Notes under the pieces: generated by a model
What the model saw: only the letters and a program-made list of their open reading frames with translations
Database searches by the model: none
What the model was told of the DNA's origin: nothing
Shown: piece after piece, positions 36,010 to 44,536 of the stretch
Layout of the letters: the number at the start of each line of letters is the position of its first letter
Position numbering within the stretch: the stretch's first letter is position 1
Assembly (NCBI RefSeq): GCF_004138135.1
Contig: NZ_RYFD01000023.1
Span: forward strand, 1 to 64,000
Source: Candidatus Oscillochloris fontis
Lineage (GTDB): Bacteria > Chloroflexota > Chloroflexia > Chloroflexales > Chloroflexaceae
Direction of reading: 5' to 3'
Length of the DNA stretch: 64,000 nucleotides
Position numbers and translations under genes: made by a program

Positions 36010-37392
36010 ATGCCCCATCAGTCTGTTACCGACCAAGAGCGTATTATCGCCGCAGCACCGTTTGAGACTTGGTATGGCTCTCTCCAATCTATGTTTTCAC
36101 AGATGCATCCTACAACACAAGAGACACCACGGCTTGTTACGAATCAAGAGAATAATGATCAGCCAATTCATCGCTGGTATAGTCTAAAAGAGTCATTTGC
36201 TGCTTCTCTACCTACATGGGTTCGCACATGGATGCAGAACCAATACAATCATACAGTACAACAGGTATGTGACCCGTTTTTGGGGAGCGGAACCACTGGT
36301 GTTGCATTAGGAACACTTCCATCTACATCCGTTATTGGGATTGAGTACAATCCTTTTATTCGGTTTGTAGCGGCGACTAAAGCAAGTGTATCATCTGTAT
36401 GCACGCAATCTTTGGCAGAACAAATCTATAAACTCACTCATACACTCCCATCGTACCGTACATTTTCTGTCCCAGATCTAACGACGTTACGTAACGAAAC
36501 CTATAGTCCTCCCGCTAATATTCAATATATTCTTGGTGAAGTACATCGTATTCATAATCTTGTCGTTGATAATTCCATCAAACAAGTATTACTTTTAGGT
36601 GTTGCAGCTATAATTAACGATGCTGTTCATCTCCATAAAGATGGATGCGCATTGCGTTACCACCCAAAGCCCATGGATGTACCCCTTAATCAAAAACTCT
36701 TGTCTCGATGGCAATACATGCTTAGTGATATTTGTCAGTTTCAGTCTCAGCACGGGCAAACGAATACACCCCTCTTCAATGTATATAGTGGAAGTGCTAC
36801 TAATTTAAAACAATTACACACACTAAGTACACAGGAAATCGGAATTAACAACAAAATCGCCGATACAAGTATTTTTTCACCGCCCTATCTCAATAGTTTT
36901 GATTACTCAGAGGTCTACAAACTAGAGCTTTGGCTCCTTGGGTTTATCGAAACATATGATATGTGGCGTGAACTACGACTTGGCACGCTCCGATCTCATC
37001 AAGCGATTGCTTTCCCACCCACAAATCACCTTCGGAGCGATCATCGAATGCAGCACATCGCAGATCAACTTGACCAGATGGTAAAATCTAGCTGCCTTCC
37101 TGACAAACAGCGATCAAAGCTCAGCCGCGAACTACTCGGCTACTTTGACGATATGTATCTTGTTCTCTGTGAACAGTGGCGGATACTCAAGGATGGAGGA
37201 ATACTGGCATATATAGTTGCGAATTCACGTCACTATTTTCTTCCAGTAGCGACGGATGTAATCATTGGTGAGATTGCACGTTGCCTAGGTTTTGAGCCAC
37301 TTGATCTCGCAGTATTACGGAAACGTAACGGACGGACACGCCAGAAGCTATACTTACGCGAGTCTGTCGCCTTCTTTCGCAAACCGGTGTAA
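36010..37392 (+). CDS. Amino-methyltransferase (N6-adenine/N4-cytosine DNA methylase)
   Basis: 460 residues. S-adenosylmethionine motif I CDPFLGSGTTG begins at Cys87, with the catalytic SPPY at 290-293, so motif I precedes motif IV. SPPY is typical of N4-cytosine or some N6-adenine methylases. The region between (about 100-285) may hold the target-recognition part. GAGAGGATG precedes the ATG. It is the last cargo gene, converging with tniQ (5 bp between stops). Next to nurA-herA it could mark self DNA so that the nuclease attacks only unmodified DNA. It is strongly AT-rich compared with the chromosome. Confidence 0.88.
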   Translation: MPHQSVTDQERIIAAAPFETWYGSLQSMFSQMHPTTQETPRLVTNQENNDQPIHRWYSLKESFAASLPTWVRTWMQNQYNHTVQQVCDPFLGSGTTGVALGTLPSTSVIGIEYNPFIRFVAATKASVSSVCTQSLAEQIYKLTHTLPSYRTFSVPDLTTLRNETYSPPANIQYILGEVHRIHNLVVDNSIKQVLLLGVAAIINDAVHLHKDGCALRYHPKPMDVPLNQKLLSRWQYMLSDICQFQSQHGQTNTPLFNVYSGSATNLKQLHTLSTQEIGINNKIADTSIFSPPYLNSFDYSEVYKLELWLLGFIETYDMWRELRLGTLRSHQAIAFPPTNHLRSDHRMQHIADQLDQMVKSSCLPDKQRSKLSRELLGYFDDMYLVLCEQWRILKDGGILAYIVANSRHYFLPVATDVIIGEIARCLGFEPLDLAVLRKRNGRTRQKLYLRESVAFFRKPV

Positions 37393-37397
37393 GTCTG

Positions 37398-39566
37398 TTA
37401 TAAATCTGTACTTAGCCGTTCCACCTCAGCCCGTGCAAACCACCGCTGTTTCTGATCCATGTCGGATAGCGGGGCAAGCCTACCCTGCTTCGCCCAGCGG
37501 TCAAGGGTGGCCTTGCTCACGTTGAGCAAGGCCATCGTCTCCCCAAAGGTGAGCCGCTCGTGCCGCCATTGCGCCAGCGCAGCTTTCTCAAAGCGGTAGG
37601 CGTGGCTCCCGTCGATCTCTGGCCCAGTGACGGCCTGGATGCGGCCAGCCCGCGCCCAGCCCTGTACGGTGAGCCGGGTCACGCCCAGGATAGCGGCAGC
37701 CTCATCAGAGGTGATATAGCGCACCAGGAAGGCCGCTACGTCCTCCTCCGCATACTGATGTCGCACGTCCTTCAGATCGGTGTCGTCGGTAACAGGGATG
37801 AGCAGTCCAGCCCCGTAGAGGCGGCGCAGCGTCGTTGGTTTGCAGCCTAGTCGCTCACAGGTTGCATTGACTGACAGGAAGGCTCCCTGCCCTTGCCGCA
37901 CGTTGGCAAGGTAGCCTAAGAGGGCTACGTCATCGCACCAGAGGACATTCAGGCTCAAACGGTCAAGCAGCCGGGCCGCTGGGAGCGCACCACTCTTGAT
38001 GTCAAGGAGAAGCTGCGGAAGGCGGCGGCGAACGCCCGTCGCCGCTCGCTGTACCGCCGGGAAATAGCGTACTCGTCGGCCCTTGTCCAACGGCACCGGG
38101 CGTATCGGCACATCGCCCAATAGACACTCCAGACCCTTCTCAACGCGGGCTGGCTCAAAGCGCCAGATTGCCCGCTCGTCAACTAACGGGCCGCTCTCCG
38201 CTTCCAGCAAGCCAGCGGCGACCAGCGCGACCACTAACTCCTCGCTCGTCCCGATCCGTTCGGCGGCCTGAGCCAGCGTCAGGTGTGCCTCTCGGTTCTG
38301 CCTGAGCAACCGCACACTCTCAGCCTCGATAAGCTGCCAGGGGCGCTGTGACGGGCGCGGCGGTGGTGCGGTGGCCCGAAGCTGCCCCTTTGCGATAAAC
38401 GCCTGTAGCTGCTCCTCAGAGACGCCTAGTTCACGCGCTGCCTCGCGTTGTGAGAGAACTGGGGGTGCTTGCTCAGGCAGCATCTCGGCACGCATCCCTC
38501 GGTAGTATCGAAGCCAGGGGACGACCGCAGGATTGAGGTGCATCTCCTCGCGCATAAAATCCGCCCAACCCTGGTGAAGCCAGCGCCACTGTCTGCCCCC
38601 AAACTGTTCCGCCAACGCGGCGAGAAAAGGACGGCTCTCCAGAGAGTCTGTTCTATTAGCGGCAATGCGCTCCAGCGTCGTATACCACGGCTCCGGCCAA
38701 TGTAACAGTAGCCGCCACATACCGACAAACGCCCCATGCATCTGAGCGACGGTCGCTGGGCGCAACCCTTTTCGGGGTCGCGTCCACTCCATGCCCGATG
38801 GTAACAGTTCCCGATGAAAGAGCGGGCTGATCGGGTCGTAGATTGCGAGAAGTTGGAAGCCGTGCCAGAGAAACGCTAGGAACGTCGCTGTTGTCATCGA
38901 GCGCAGTGGGTGATCATCGGGCAACGGTAAGGTAGAGGGCGGGAACGGCTCCGGCCAGCCCACAAACGCTGACCAGACAGCCTGAGTTAAGCCGGTACTT
39001 GCATCGTGACCGGCAACAGAAATAGTCGGCAGCTCGGATAGCGGCGTGCCACACCCGCGACAACAACCCTTTACTCGATCCAGACGCAATGGGGCCTGGC
39101 ATACGCCGCACGTATCTACCAGCAAGACCTCGTGGATATGGCAGGTGGTGACGTGACGCATGAGCCATGGTAGCAGTAAGACGCCCTGCTCGGCCCAACA
39201 GCGCGGGCATAGCTTTGCCGAACGGAGACTGTGGAAGTAAAAACCCTTCTGATCGCTGTACCAGAATCGCTGCGAGAAGGTCGGCTCACTGTTTTTCTCC
39301 GCCTCTGTGTCCGATACGGCGAAAGCTGGGAGGAGCCGATGAATTGTGAGGTTGTAGAGCTGTCCCGTCGAGAGGCCGGTCAATTCCGCAAAAGCTGCAT
39401 AGAGATGCACCATGCGAAGTGCATCGAGTTGCGTATCGTTTATCGGCGGCACAAGCGACAAATACCAGCGAGGCTCCTCGTAGTAGTTCGCCCGCCGCAG
39501 CCGCTCCAGGAGGCTCGACAGGCGCTCCAGGGGGTACGGCTCCAGCCGGTTGATCAGGGTCGGCAT
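37398..39566 (-). CDS. tniQ: TniQ/TnsD-type target selector with five helix-turn-helix modules
   Basis: 722 residues, much longer than minimal TniQ (about 350-400). The N-terminal TniQ domain has LSSLLERLRRANYYEE and zinc ligands CPRC (120-123), Cys142/His145, CGVC (153-156) and CCRGC (168-172). Beyond residue 365 there are five MerR/excisionase-like modules at about 371-396, 429-454, 564-589, 618-643 and 672-697, each with the pattern AAxxLGVSxxxLxxxxxxGxL. TnsD of Tn7 uses its C-terminus to read the attachment site, so this array probably recognises a long fixed DNA site, likely in or after gyrB. Its start overlaps the end of the tnsC region by spacing of 2 bp. Confidence 0.9.
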   Translation of the reverse strand: MPTLINRLEPYPLERLSSLLERLRRANYYEEPRWYLSLVPPINDTQLDALRMVHLYAAFAELTGLSTGQLYNLTIHRLLPAFAVSDTEAEKNSEPTFSQRFWYSDQKGFYFHSLRSAKLCPRCWAEQGVLLLPWLMRHVTTCHIHEVLLVDTCGVCQAPLRLDRVKGCCRGCGTPLSELPTISVAGHDASTGLTQAVWSAFVGWPEPFPPSTLPLPDDHPLRSMTTATFLAFLWHGFQLLAIYDPISPLFHRELLPSGMEWTRPRKGLRPATVAQMHGAFVGMWRLLLHWPEPWYTTLERIAANRTDSLESRPFLAALAEQFGGRQWRWLHQGWADFMREEMHLNPAVVPWLRYYRGMRAEMLPEQAPPVLSQREAARELGVSEEQLQAFIAKGQLRATAPPPRPSQRPWQLIEAESVRLLRQNREAHLTLAQAAERIGTSEELVVALVAAGLLEAESGPLVDERAIWRFEPARVEKGLECLLGDVPIRPVPLDKGRRVRYFPAVQRAATGVRRRLPQLLLDIKSGALPAARLLDRLSLNVLWCDDVALLGYLANVRQGQGAFLSVNATCERLGCKPTTLRRLYGAGLLIPVTDDTDLKDVRHQYAEEDVAAFLVRYITSDEAAAILGVTRLTVQGWARAGRIQAVTGPEIDGSHAYRFEKAALAQWRHERLTFGETMALLNVSKATLDRWAKQGRLAPLSDMDQKQRWFARAEVERLSTDL

Positions 39567-39568
39567 GG

Positions 39569-40624
39569 CTACGACCGGATCACGTCGCGCACGGTCAGCT
39601 TACGGGGCTGACGAGTGCGGCCACGCCGCCCGGTGGTGGGATGGCTGGACGGCAAGGACGGCGAAGGCACATCAGAGCGTTTCAACAGCGGTAGTTCGCC
39701 CTCAAATGGGTTGGGTATGCCTCGCCGCTCACCCGCCAACCGTTTGCGAAACGCCTGAGCCAACAACACATCATCCAGACTCTCCCGACCTGATAACAAG
39801 GCATCCTCAGTCGCTTGCCGGATAAGTGCCATCAGGTACGCGGTGACACCATTGCAGGCAACAAAGCAGCGCCAAGCCCGCTCACGGGTAGCAAGCTGTG
39901 ACGGCCCACGGAGCGGTAGCAAGGCTTCAAGCTGGGCGAGAAATGTGCGAAACTCCTTGACGGTATCAGGCTGGGACTCATCCCAAGTGAAGGGCGTAAG
40001 AATGTGGGGATCAGGAAAGAGCCGAGCAAGCTGCGGGTTGGCATTGACCACCTGTTCTGCCTCGCCACTCAGTCCAACAAGGACGCAAGCCACCTTGGTT
40101 TCTTTGATCAGTCGCTTCAGCCAGTTGCTCACGTTGAGAAGGATCTTCTGGCTCTCCTGGTCAACAAAGTGCTGAAGTTCATCAAGAATGAACACCTGCA
40201 CACCGCAATCTTTAATAAAACCTTTGAGCCGCAGAGTCATGCCGTCAATGGTGCCACTAGCAGCACGAGGATCGCCCAGACTGTCAAGCAGTTCCGTGAG
40301 CAGGCTCTTGATCGTTGCTTTCGCCGGAATAGTGGCACACAGAATAGGGATGTTCATGCTCCGCATGCTGATCGTGCGTGGGTATCGCTGCGCGTAAGAT
40401 GCAAGCAGTGTACTCTTCCCCGCGCCAGTCGGGCCAATCAGCAGGAGGCAAGGCGGCTCGGCAGCGTAGGGCTGGCGTTCGTGACAGCGAGCAATTTCGT
40501 CAAGGATGGCGTTCCATCGTGGGTAGATAACACGGATCTGCTCCACATAAGGAAGCCGCTGGCGACCAGGGAGAGCAAGGATCTCCTCGCGGCTCAGAGG
40601 TGGGGTCTGGGCGTGGTCGCTCAT
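39569..40624 (-). CDS. tnsC: TnsC/TniB-type AAA+ regulator
   Basis: 351 residues. Walker A GPTGAGKS (64-71) and Walker B VFILDE (144-149) followed by LQHF fit TniB/TnsC ATPases, which form filaments on target DNA and link the target selector to the transposase. The N-terminal PYVEQIRVIYPRW segment is typical of TniB. The ATG overlaps the tnsB stop by 4 bp. The C-terminus is rich in proline and arginine and may contact TniQ or TnsA/B. Confidence 0.93.
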   Translation of the reverse strand: MSDHAQTPPLSREEILALPGRQRLPYVEQIRVIYPRWNAILDEIARCHERQPYAAEPPCLLLIGPTGAGKSTLLASYAQRYPRTISMRSMNIPILCATIPAKATIKSLLTELLDSLGDPRAASGTIDGMTLRLKGFIKDCGVQVFILDELQHFVDQESQKILLNVSNWLKRLIKETKVACVLVGLSGEAEQVVNANPQLARLFPDPHILTPFTWDESQPDTVKEFRTFLAQLEALLPLRGPSQLATRERAWRCFVACNGVTAYLMALIRQATEDALLSGRESLDDVLLAQAFRKRLAGERRGIPNPFEGELPLLKRSDVPSPSLPSSHPTTGRRGRTRQPRKLTVRDVIRS

Positions 40625-42783
40625 CGCGTATCTCCAGACGAGGGCGGAAGTTGATAGTCACCGCCCCATCCACTCAGGTCAAGGTCATCCAGATTATCGG
40701 TTAGGTTCGCCGGAGGTGGTGTGGGATCAGAAGTTGGATCGGGTGATGGTGCCGTTGACTTCGCCTGCCGTGGCTTGCGGACAGGCTTCGTGGGAGGAGC
40801 AGGCGTGGTCTGATCCGGCTGCGGCTCTGGTTGTGGCGCAGGGAGGGCTGGAGCGGGGGCTGGGAGTGTTGGGGGAGCAGCAGGCGCATGAGGTTCCGGC
40901 ACGCCTACGCCCAGAAAGCGGGCTGCCGTCTTGCGGCCCCGACTCGTGCGGGTTAGCGTGTACTCTTCTGCGACAATCTGCTGGATATGAGCCTTGGCGG
41001 CGGCCAGCGCCTCAATGTCTACGTCACGCTTCCCGGCCTGCACGAAGCGATTGATGATTCGGTGCTTCCAGAGCGAGAGTCCCTGTGCATAGCTCTGATC
41101 TGCCGCCATGACCGGCAACCAGCGATGATGCAGCGGGTCTGCAACGTAGATGCGGCTGATGTCGGTAGGGTCGTACTTGAAACGCACTTCTGTCCCATCA
41201 GGTAGCAGTGAGCGCAGCCGCATCAGGTCAGGGCTGCGGTAGAACAGCCACTCGAACTGAATCCCGGCCCGTTGGATGACACGCTCCTCGGTTCGCATCA
41301 GCAGGATGCGCGTCTCCTCAGCACTTGTATGGAGGACGGGGAGGAAGCCCATCTGGATACTCTCGTTCCAGCGTTTGTAGGGGATAGCCTTCTTCCCGGT
41401 ATGCCAATCCTGAGCGTAGACATCAAGCAGAAAGATGTGGAGGAGCTTCCAGAAGGCAGTCAGGGAGATACAGGCGTGCTGCATCGCCTCATAGTCGCCA
41501 CGCTCCAACACATTTGAGAACGAGGTGCCAGGAAGTCCGTGGATGAGGCCGGTGTTGTTCGTGCGAAAAAACCGCTCCACGCCACCCTTGAACCAGGGTG
41601 TTCGGACAGGCATCTGCTCCAAAATGATTCCAAGCTGGCCGCAGGCAGCGCGAAGGTCGGCATTGACAAAATCCTTACCATTGTCAACCACCAGAGTTTC
41701 CATCAGCCCAAACACCGGCCACGGGTGCTGTGTCTCGTAGAGATGCTGCACATCCGGCTTGGGCATGATGCTGTGATAGGTACAGGCTGAGGCAGTAAAC
41801 GCGCTGGCTGGCTCAAAGCCCACGTAGACACCACAGGGCAAGCCACTATGCACATCCAGCGCGTAGGTGAGCAGTGGACGACCGATAGGCAGCCGATCTT
41901 CCTCATCCACCACGAACAGGTCGAGCAGAGTGTTATCCATCTCCACCCGCTCCAATACTCGTGTGGTGGTAGGGCCGTCATCTACCGGGGCATCAGCCTG
42001 CTCCTCCAGACGGCTCTTACGTCGACTCAAAATAGCCGCATGACTGGACTTAATACGACGGTATACGGTGGTATTCCCTGGAGTAGTGATGCGGTCGTTG
42101 TCTGGGCGAGTGCGATTCTCTTGTGCGATACGGTTGACTACCATCAGGTAGACATCGTTCACACTTCGTTTCATTGGATGCGCAGCACACTCCGCCAGCA
42201 CGGCGGTCACAATAGCCTCAACTTCTCGATCCAGCCGTGTTTCACCTTTTCGGGCGCGTGCTTCAAGATTTGGGGCAAGTGAGCGAATGTCATGCCCACT
42301 CGTAACAAATGACGAGAGCCACCGCCAGATACTAGGGCGGCTTAATGCATGCCCGATAGGGACACGTTTACTTGCCTCCTGTTGCATGTGTTCAGAGAAT
42401 TGCCCTCGCAGTGCCTCAACGTAGGCATTGATAGCGTGTAAGCTGCGTTCAGCGGACTTCTGGCGAAGCAGTGGCAGAATGATCTGATAGCGCCGCCATG
42501 CTTCGGCCTGCACCCGAAGCGGGAGTCCCTGGAAGTCGGTGTAGGTATAATCTGTCCCCAGTGGGTCGTTGGTGTCCTTCCGTGCTAACGGTGGAGGCAC
42601 AGCAAAGACGAGATCTCCCCTGGCCCAAGCGGTGACCAGATCGTTCACTGCCACGGTGAACATACCCCCGAAGCTCTGATTTTCCACCTGCACCATGCCA
42701 CCGACGAGGATCTGCGTGACGGCAAATACCTCACCTCGGAGTTTGTAGCGCACACCAATCGTGAAAAGGATGCGGGCCATCAT
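40621..42783 (-). CDS. tnsB: TnsB DDE transposase
   Basis: 720 residues. The catalytic triad is Asp283 (VEMDNTLLDL), Asp367 (VVDNGKDF) and Glu403 (KGGVERFF) in a retroviral-integrase-like domain. N-terminal helix-turn-helix regions (about 110-260) should bind the end repeats, and a Mu-type beta barrel (about 500-590) follows. The last 90 residues are proline-rich and could contact TnsC. It joins transposon 3' ends to target DNA; TnsA cuts the other strand. Two consecutive ATGs open the gene, preceded by GGAGGGC. Confidence 0.95.
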   Translation of the reverse strand: MMARILFTIGVRYKLRGEVFAVTQILVGGMVQVENQSFGGMFTVAVNDLVTAWARGDLVFAVPPPLARKDTNDPLGTDYTYTDFQGLPLRVQAEAWRRYQIILPLLRQKSAERSLHAINAYVEALRGQFSEHMQQEASKRVPIGHALSRPSIWRWLSSFVTSGHDIRSLAPNLEARARKGETRLDREVEAIVTAVLAECAAHPMKRSVNDVYLMVVNRIAQENRTRPDNDRITTPGNTTVYRRIKSSHAAILSRRKSRLEEQADAPVDDGPTTTRVLERVEMDNTLLDLFVVDEEDRLPIGRPLLTYALDVHSGLPCGVYVGFEPASAFTASACTYHSIMPKPDVQHLYETQHPWPVFGLMETLVVDNGKDFVNADLRAACGQLGIILEQMPVRTPWFKGGVERFFRTNNTGLIHGLPGTSFSNVLERGDYEAMQHACISLTAFWKLLHIFLLDVYAQDWHTGKKAIPYKRWNESIQMGFLPVLHTSAEETRILLMRTEERVIQRAGIQFEWLFYRSPDLMRLRSLLPDGTEVRFKYDPTDISRIYVADPLHHRWLPVMAADQSYAQGLSLWKHRIINRFVQAGKRDVDIEALAAAKAHIQQIVAEEYTLTRTSRGRKTAARFLGVGVPEPHAPAAPPTLPAPAPALPAPQPEPQPDQTTPAPPTKPVRKPRQAKSTAPSPDPTSDPTPPPANLTDNLDDLDLSGWGGDYQLPPSSGDTR

Positions 42784-42789
42784 GCCCTC

Positions 42790-43437
42790 CTATGCCCGGA
42801 GTGGGGCACCAATGTGAGTAAGAAGGCTCGTAGAGGTAAGCGGGTGATCGAGATCAGTCTTGAGAACATGCTGAAACAGCAGTGCGTAGAGGCACGGGGC
42901 GAGATTCAGCGACGGAGCCACCCCATCAAGGGCAGAGATGAGAGCGTGGAAGGGTATCCCCGCTGGTTCCCTAGTCAGTACTCGGAGACATCGATCAGTG
43001 ACGGCCTGCGGCACGGCAAGGCGAGCATAGCGCCAGAGCAATTTGAGATTGGCAAGCCGATGGCCGGTGCGGAGATCGGCGTCAGTGATCAGCACGAAGT
43101 CACAGCCGTTCGCGTCAGCCCACGCCTGTCCCAACGCCACCTGCTGCTGGGTATGGGGGTGATCTCGCTTCGCGGCGGGTTTGCACTCCACTACGGTACG
43201 CCTGGTGGTACGTTCCACAAGAATATCGGGCGTGTACGTGTGGGGCACGCCTTCAGCATCGGTTCCCTTGATGACGAAGGGCTGCATGGTATAGCAGCAT
43301 ACCGTGGTGTCATATTCGAGGAAGTAGAGCAGATCCCGCTCAATGGTAGACTGGTAGGAGACGGGTTGACCGTTCTTTAGGGAGGGAAAAGAGCCGATGA
43401 TACTCCGGCTCGATGTAGTGACGCGCCTAACTGCCAT
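42790..43437 (-). CDS. tnsA: TnsA endonuclease
   Basis: 215 residues. The restriction-enzyme-like site is visible: Glu33 in STIERDLLYFLEYD, Asp71 in YTPDILVE, and Glu84/Lys86 in VVECKP. It cuts the 5' ends of the transposon so that transposition is cut-and-paste. I start at MAVRRV because GGGAGG lies 6 bp upstream; the frame extends 14 codons further without a site. It is the first gene of the tnsABC-tniQ operon and lies next to a shared-type promoter. Confidence 0.92.
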   Translation of the reverse strand: MAVRRVTTSSRSIIGSFPSLKNGQPVSYQSTIERDLLYFLEYDTTVCCYTMQPFVIKGTDAEGVPHTYTPDILVERTTRRTVVECKPAAKRDHPHTQQQVALGQAWADANGCDFVLITDADLRTGHRLANLKLLWRYARLAVPQAVTDRCLRVLTREPAGIPFHALISALDGVAPSLNLAPCLYALLFQHVLKTDLDHPLTSTSLLTHIGAPLRA

Positions 43438-43563
43438 AGCAAACCTCCCTGTATCTGGCATTGACCAGGCAGGCTCCACGATGTATCATTTCGACACAGG
43501 GAAGGAGCCGATAACAGAGCGTGGTTGCGCGATAATGAAGCAGAAAACGCGCTGTTATAGCTC

Positions 43564-43592
43564 ATTATAGAACGAGTGTTTGTGTTCGTCAA
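43564..43592 (-). promoter_or_regulatory. Promoter with GAAC-N4-GTTT box upstream of tnsA
   Basis: On the minus strand: -35 TTGACG, a 17-bp spacer, -10 TATAAT. The spacer (plus strand GAACGAGTGTTT at 43570-43581) holds an inverted GAAC/GTTT box placed where a repressor would block RNA polymerase. The same design occurs at 48356-48384 and 55218-55246, and in degraded form at 59248-59276. The predicted leader to tnsA is about 120 nt. Confidence 0.75.
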
Positions 43593-43633
43593 CCCTGAAT
43601 TTTGGGCACCAGGATGCGCTAGGAGGCATGCCA

Positions 43634-43963
43634 ATGCCACGACAGAGCGGAGTTGATATGCCATCGAACTTTGCGGAGCGGCACCGGCAGATTGGGGCGA
43701 TATTGGCACAGGCGCGGCAGCGGGAGCAACGCACCATAACCGAGTGTGCGGAAATCGCCGCGACCACACGCCGTCGCTATACCCTGATCGAGCGAGGTGA
43801 GGCCGTCGTCGGGGCAGCGGAACTAGAGGCACTGATGCGCTTTCTCAATGTCCCGGCCCACCACATTTGGCCAGATCTGGCTCTGCCTACGGCACCACGC
43901 CAGGTCATTGTCCAGGCTCAGCCCGGTGAGTGTGTACAGTTTGTCGTGCAGGTGCAGGGATAA
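43634..43963 (+). CDS. XRE-type helix-turn-helix regulator
   Basis: 109 residues. A lambda-repressor-like HTH spans about 18-75 (IGAILAQARQREQRTITECA, then ATTRRRYTLIERGE). The C-terminal tail is short. I start at the ATG 7 bp after AGGAGG; an upstream ATG lies too close to it. It is divergent from tnsA with the shared promoter between them, so it may repress the transposition operon. This is inferred from position. Confidence 0.82.
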   Translation: MPRQSGVDMPSNFAERHRQIGAILAQARQREQRTITECAEIAATTRRRYTLIERGEAVVGAAELEALMRFLNVPAHHIWPDLALPTAPRQVIVQAQPGECVQFVVQVQG

Positions 43964-43974
43964 CAGGAGCAACA

Positions 43975-44274
43975 ATGACAACCGAGACACCACCCAGGCG
44001 TCGGCAGCCGCGAGCCGTCAATCCAGAAACAGCCAATCCACCCCAACGGCTCACCCGTGAGTTCTCAACTTACGATGCCAGCACAATCACCGATCTGCTC
44101 AGTATCCTCATGGCAAACATTGAGGACGGCCTCCTCCAATCTGGAGCAACACCGGGCGTAGATTATACCTTCCGCGATCTCGCGACATGGGCGATGCCGA
44201 TGGTCTATACCGGATGGAAGAAGAACAACCTAAAATGGATGGCTCCCCCGGAAGACCGCCCGATTGATGATTGA
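43975..44274 (+). CDS. Small transposon-encoded protein of unknown function
   Basis: 99 residues. A basic, proline-rich N-terminus (PPRRRQPRAVNPET) precedes a compact region ending in WMAPPEDRPIDD. AGGAG lies 6 bp before the ATG and the gene follows the XRE gene by 11 bp, so the two are probably cotranscribed. No family is recognised. It is the last gene before the right transposon end. Confidence 0.6.
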   Translation: MTTETPPRRRQPRAVNPETANPPQRLTREFSTYDASTITDLLSILMANIEDGLLQSGATPGVDYTFRDLATWAMPMVYTGWKKNNLKWMAPPEDRPIDD

Positions 44275-44377
44275 GCAACGACGAGGGGAGACTAGCGGAT
44301 TCACCGTTCCGTCTCCGCATCACCATTTGTTGAGCAAATGGCAGAACTCACCGAGAATGAGCAGCAGCAAGTCGGAC

Positions 44378-44499
44378 AGTCTCACTTCGTATGGAGATAA
44401 GTACGGACAGTCTCAGTTTGTGTGAAATAGTTTGTTCAGTTCGTGTGAAATAAGGCCGATTGGAGCCGCTTCCAGTCTCAGTTCGTGTGAAATCTGACA
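44378..44499 (-). repeat. Right end with four TnsB-like sites
   Basis: Sites lie at 44474-44492 (perfect), 44432-44450 (CAGTTCGTGTGAAA core), 44409-44427 (one change) and 44378-44396 (degraded). The terminus at 44499 is ...CTGACA. Three left and four right sites matches the count in Tn7. The 44275-44377 stretch holds nothing else I can identify. Confidence 0.88.
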
Positions 44500-44536
44500 G
44501 TACAAAACGTAGCCACACATAGACGAGGTCGAAGTA

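Larger units (their letters stand above)
32322..44499. mobile_element. Tn7-like transposon (TnsABC + TniQ) carrying NurA-HerA-methyltransferase
   Basis: Both ends begin TGTCAGATTTCACACGAACT and are perfect inverted repeats over 28 bp. Subterminal 19-bp sites (TTTCACACGAACTGAGACT) occur three times on the left and four times on the right, all oriented outward, like TnsB sites of Tn7. The element holds tnsA-tnsB-tnsC-tniQ, an XRE regulator, a small ORF, and nurA, herA and a DNA methyltransferase. No Cas gene, TnsE or CRISPR array is seen. No identical 5-bp target duplication flanks it (ATGTG left, GTACA right). It totals 12.2 kb. Confidence 0.9.

Noticed and set aside
37398-43437. CRISPR-associated transposon (CAST)
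   Set aside because: No Cas12k, Cascade gene or repeat-spacer array was seen inside the element, and the TniQ is long with its own DNA-binding modules.
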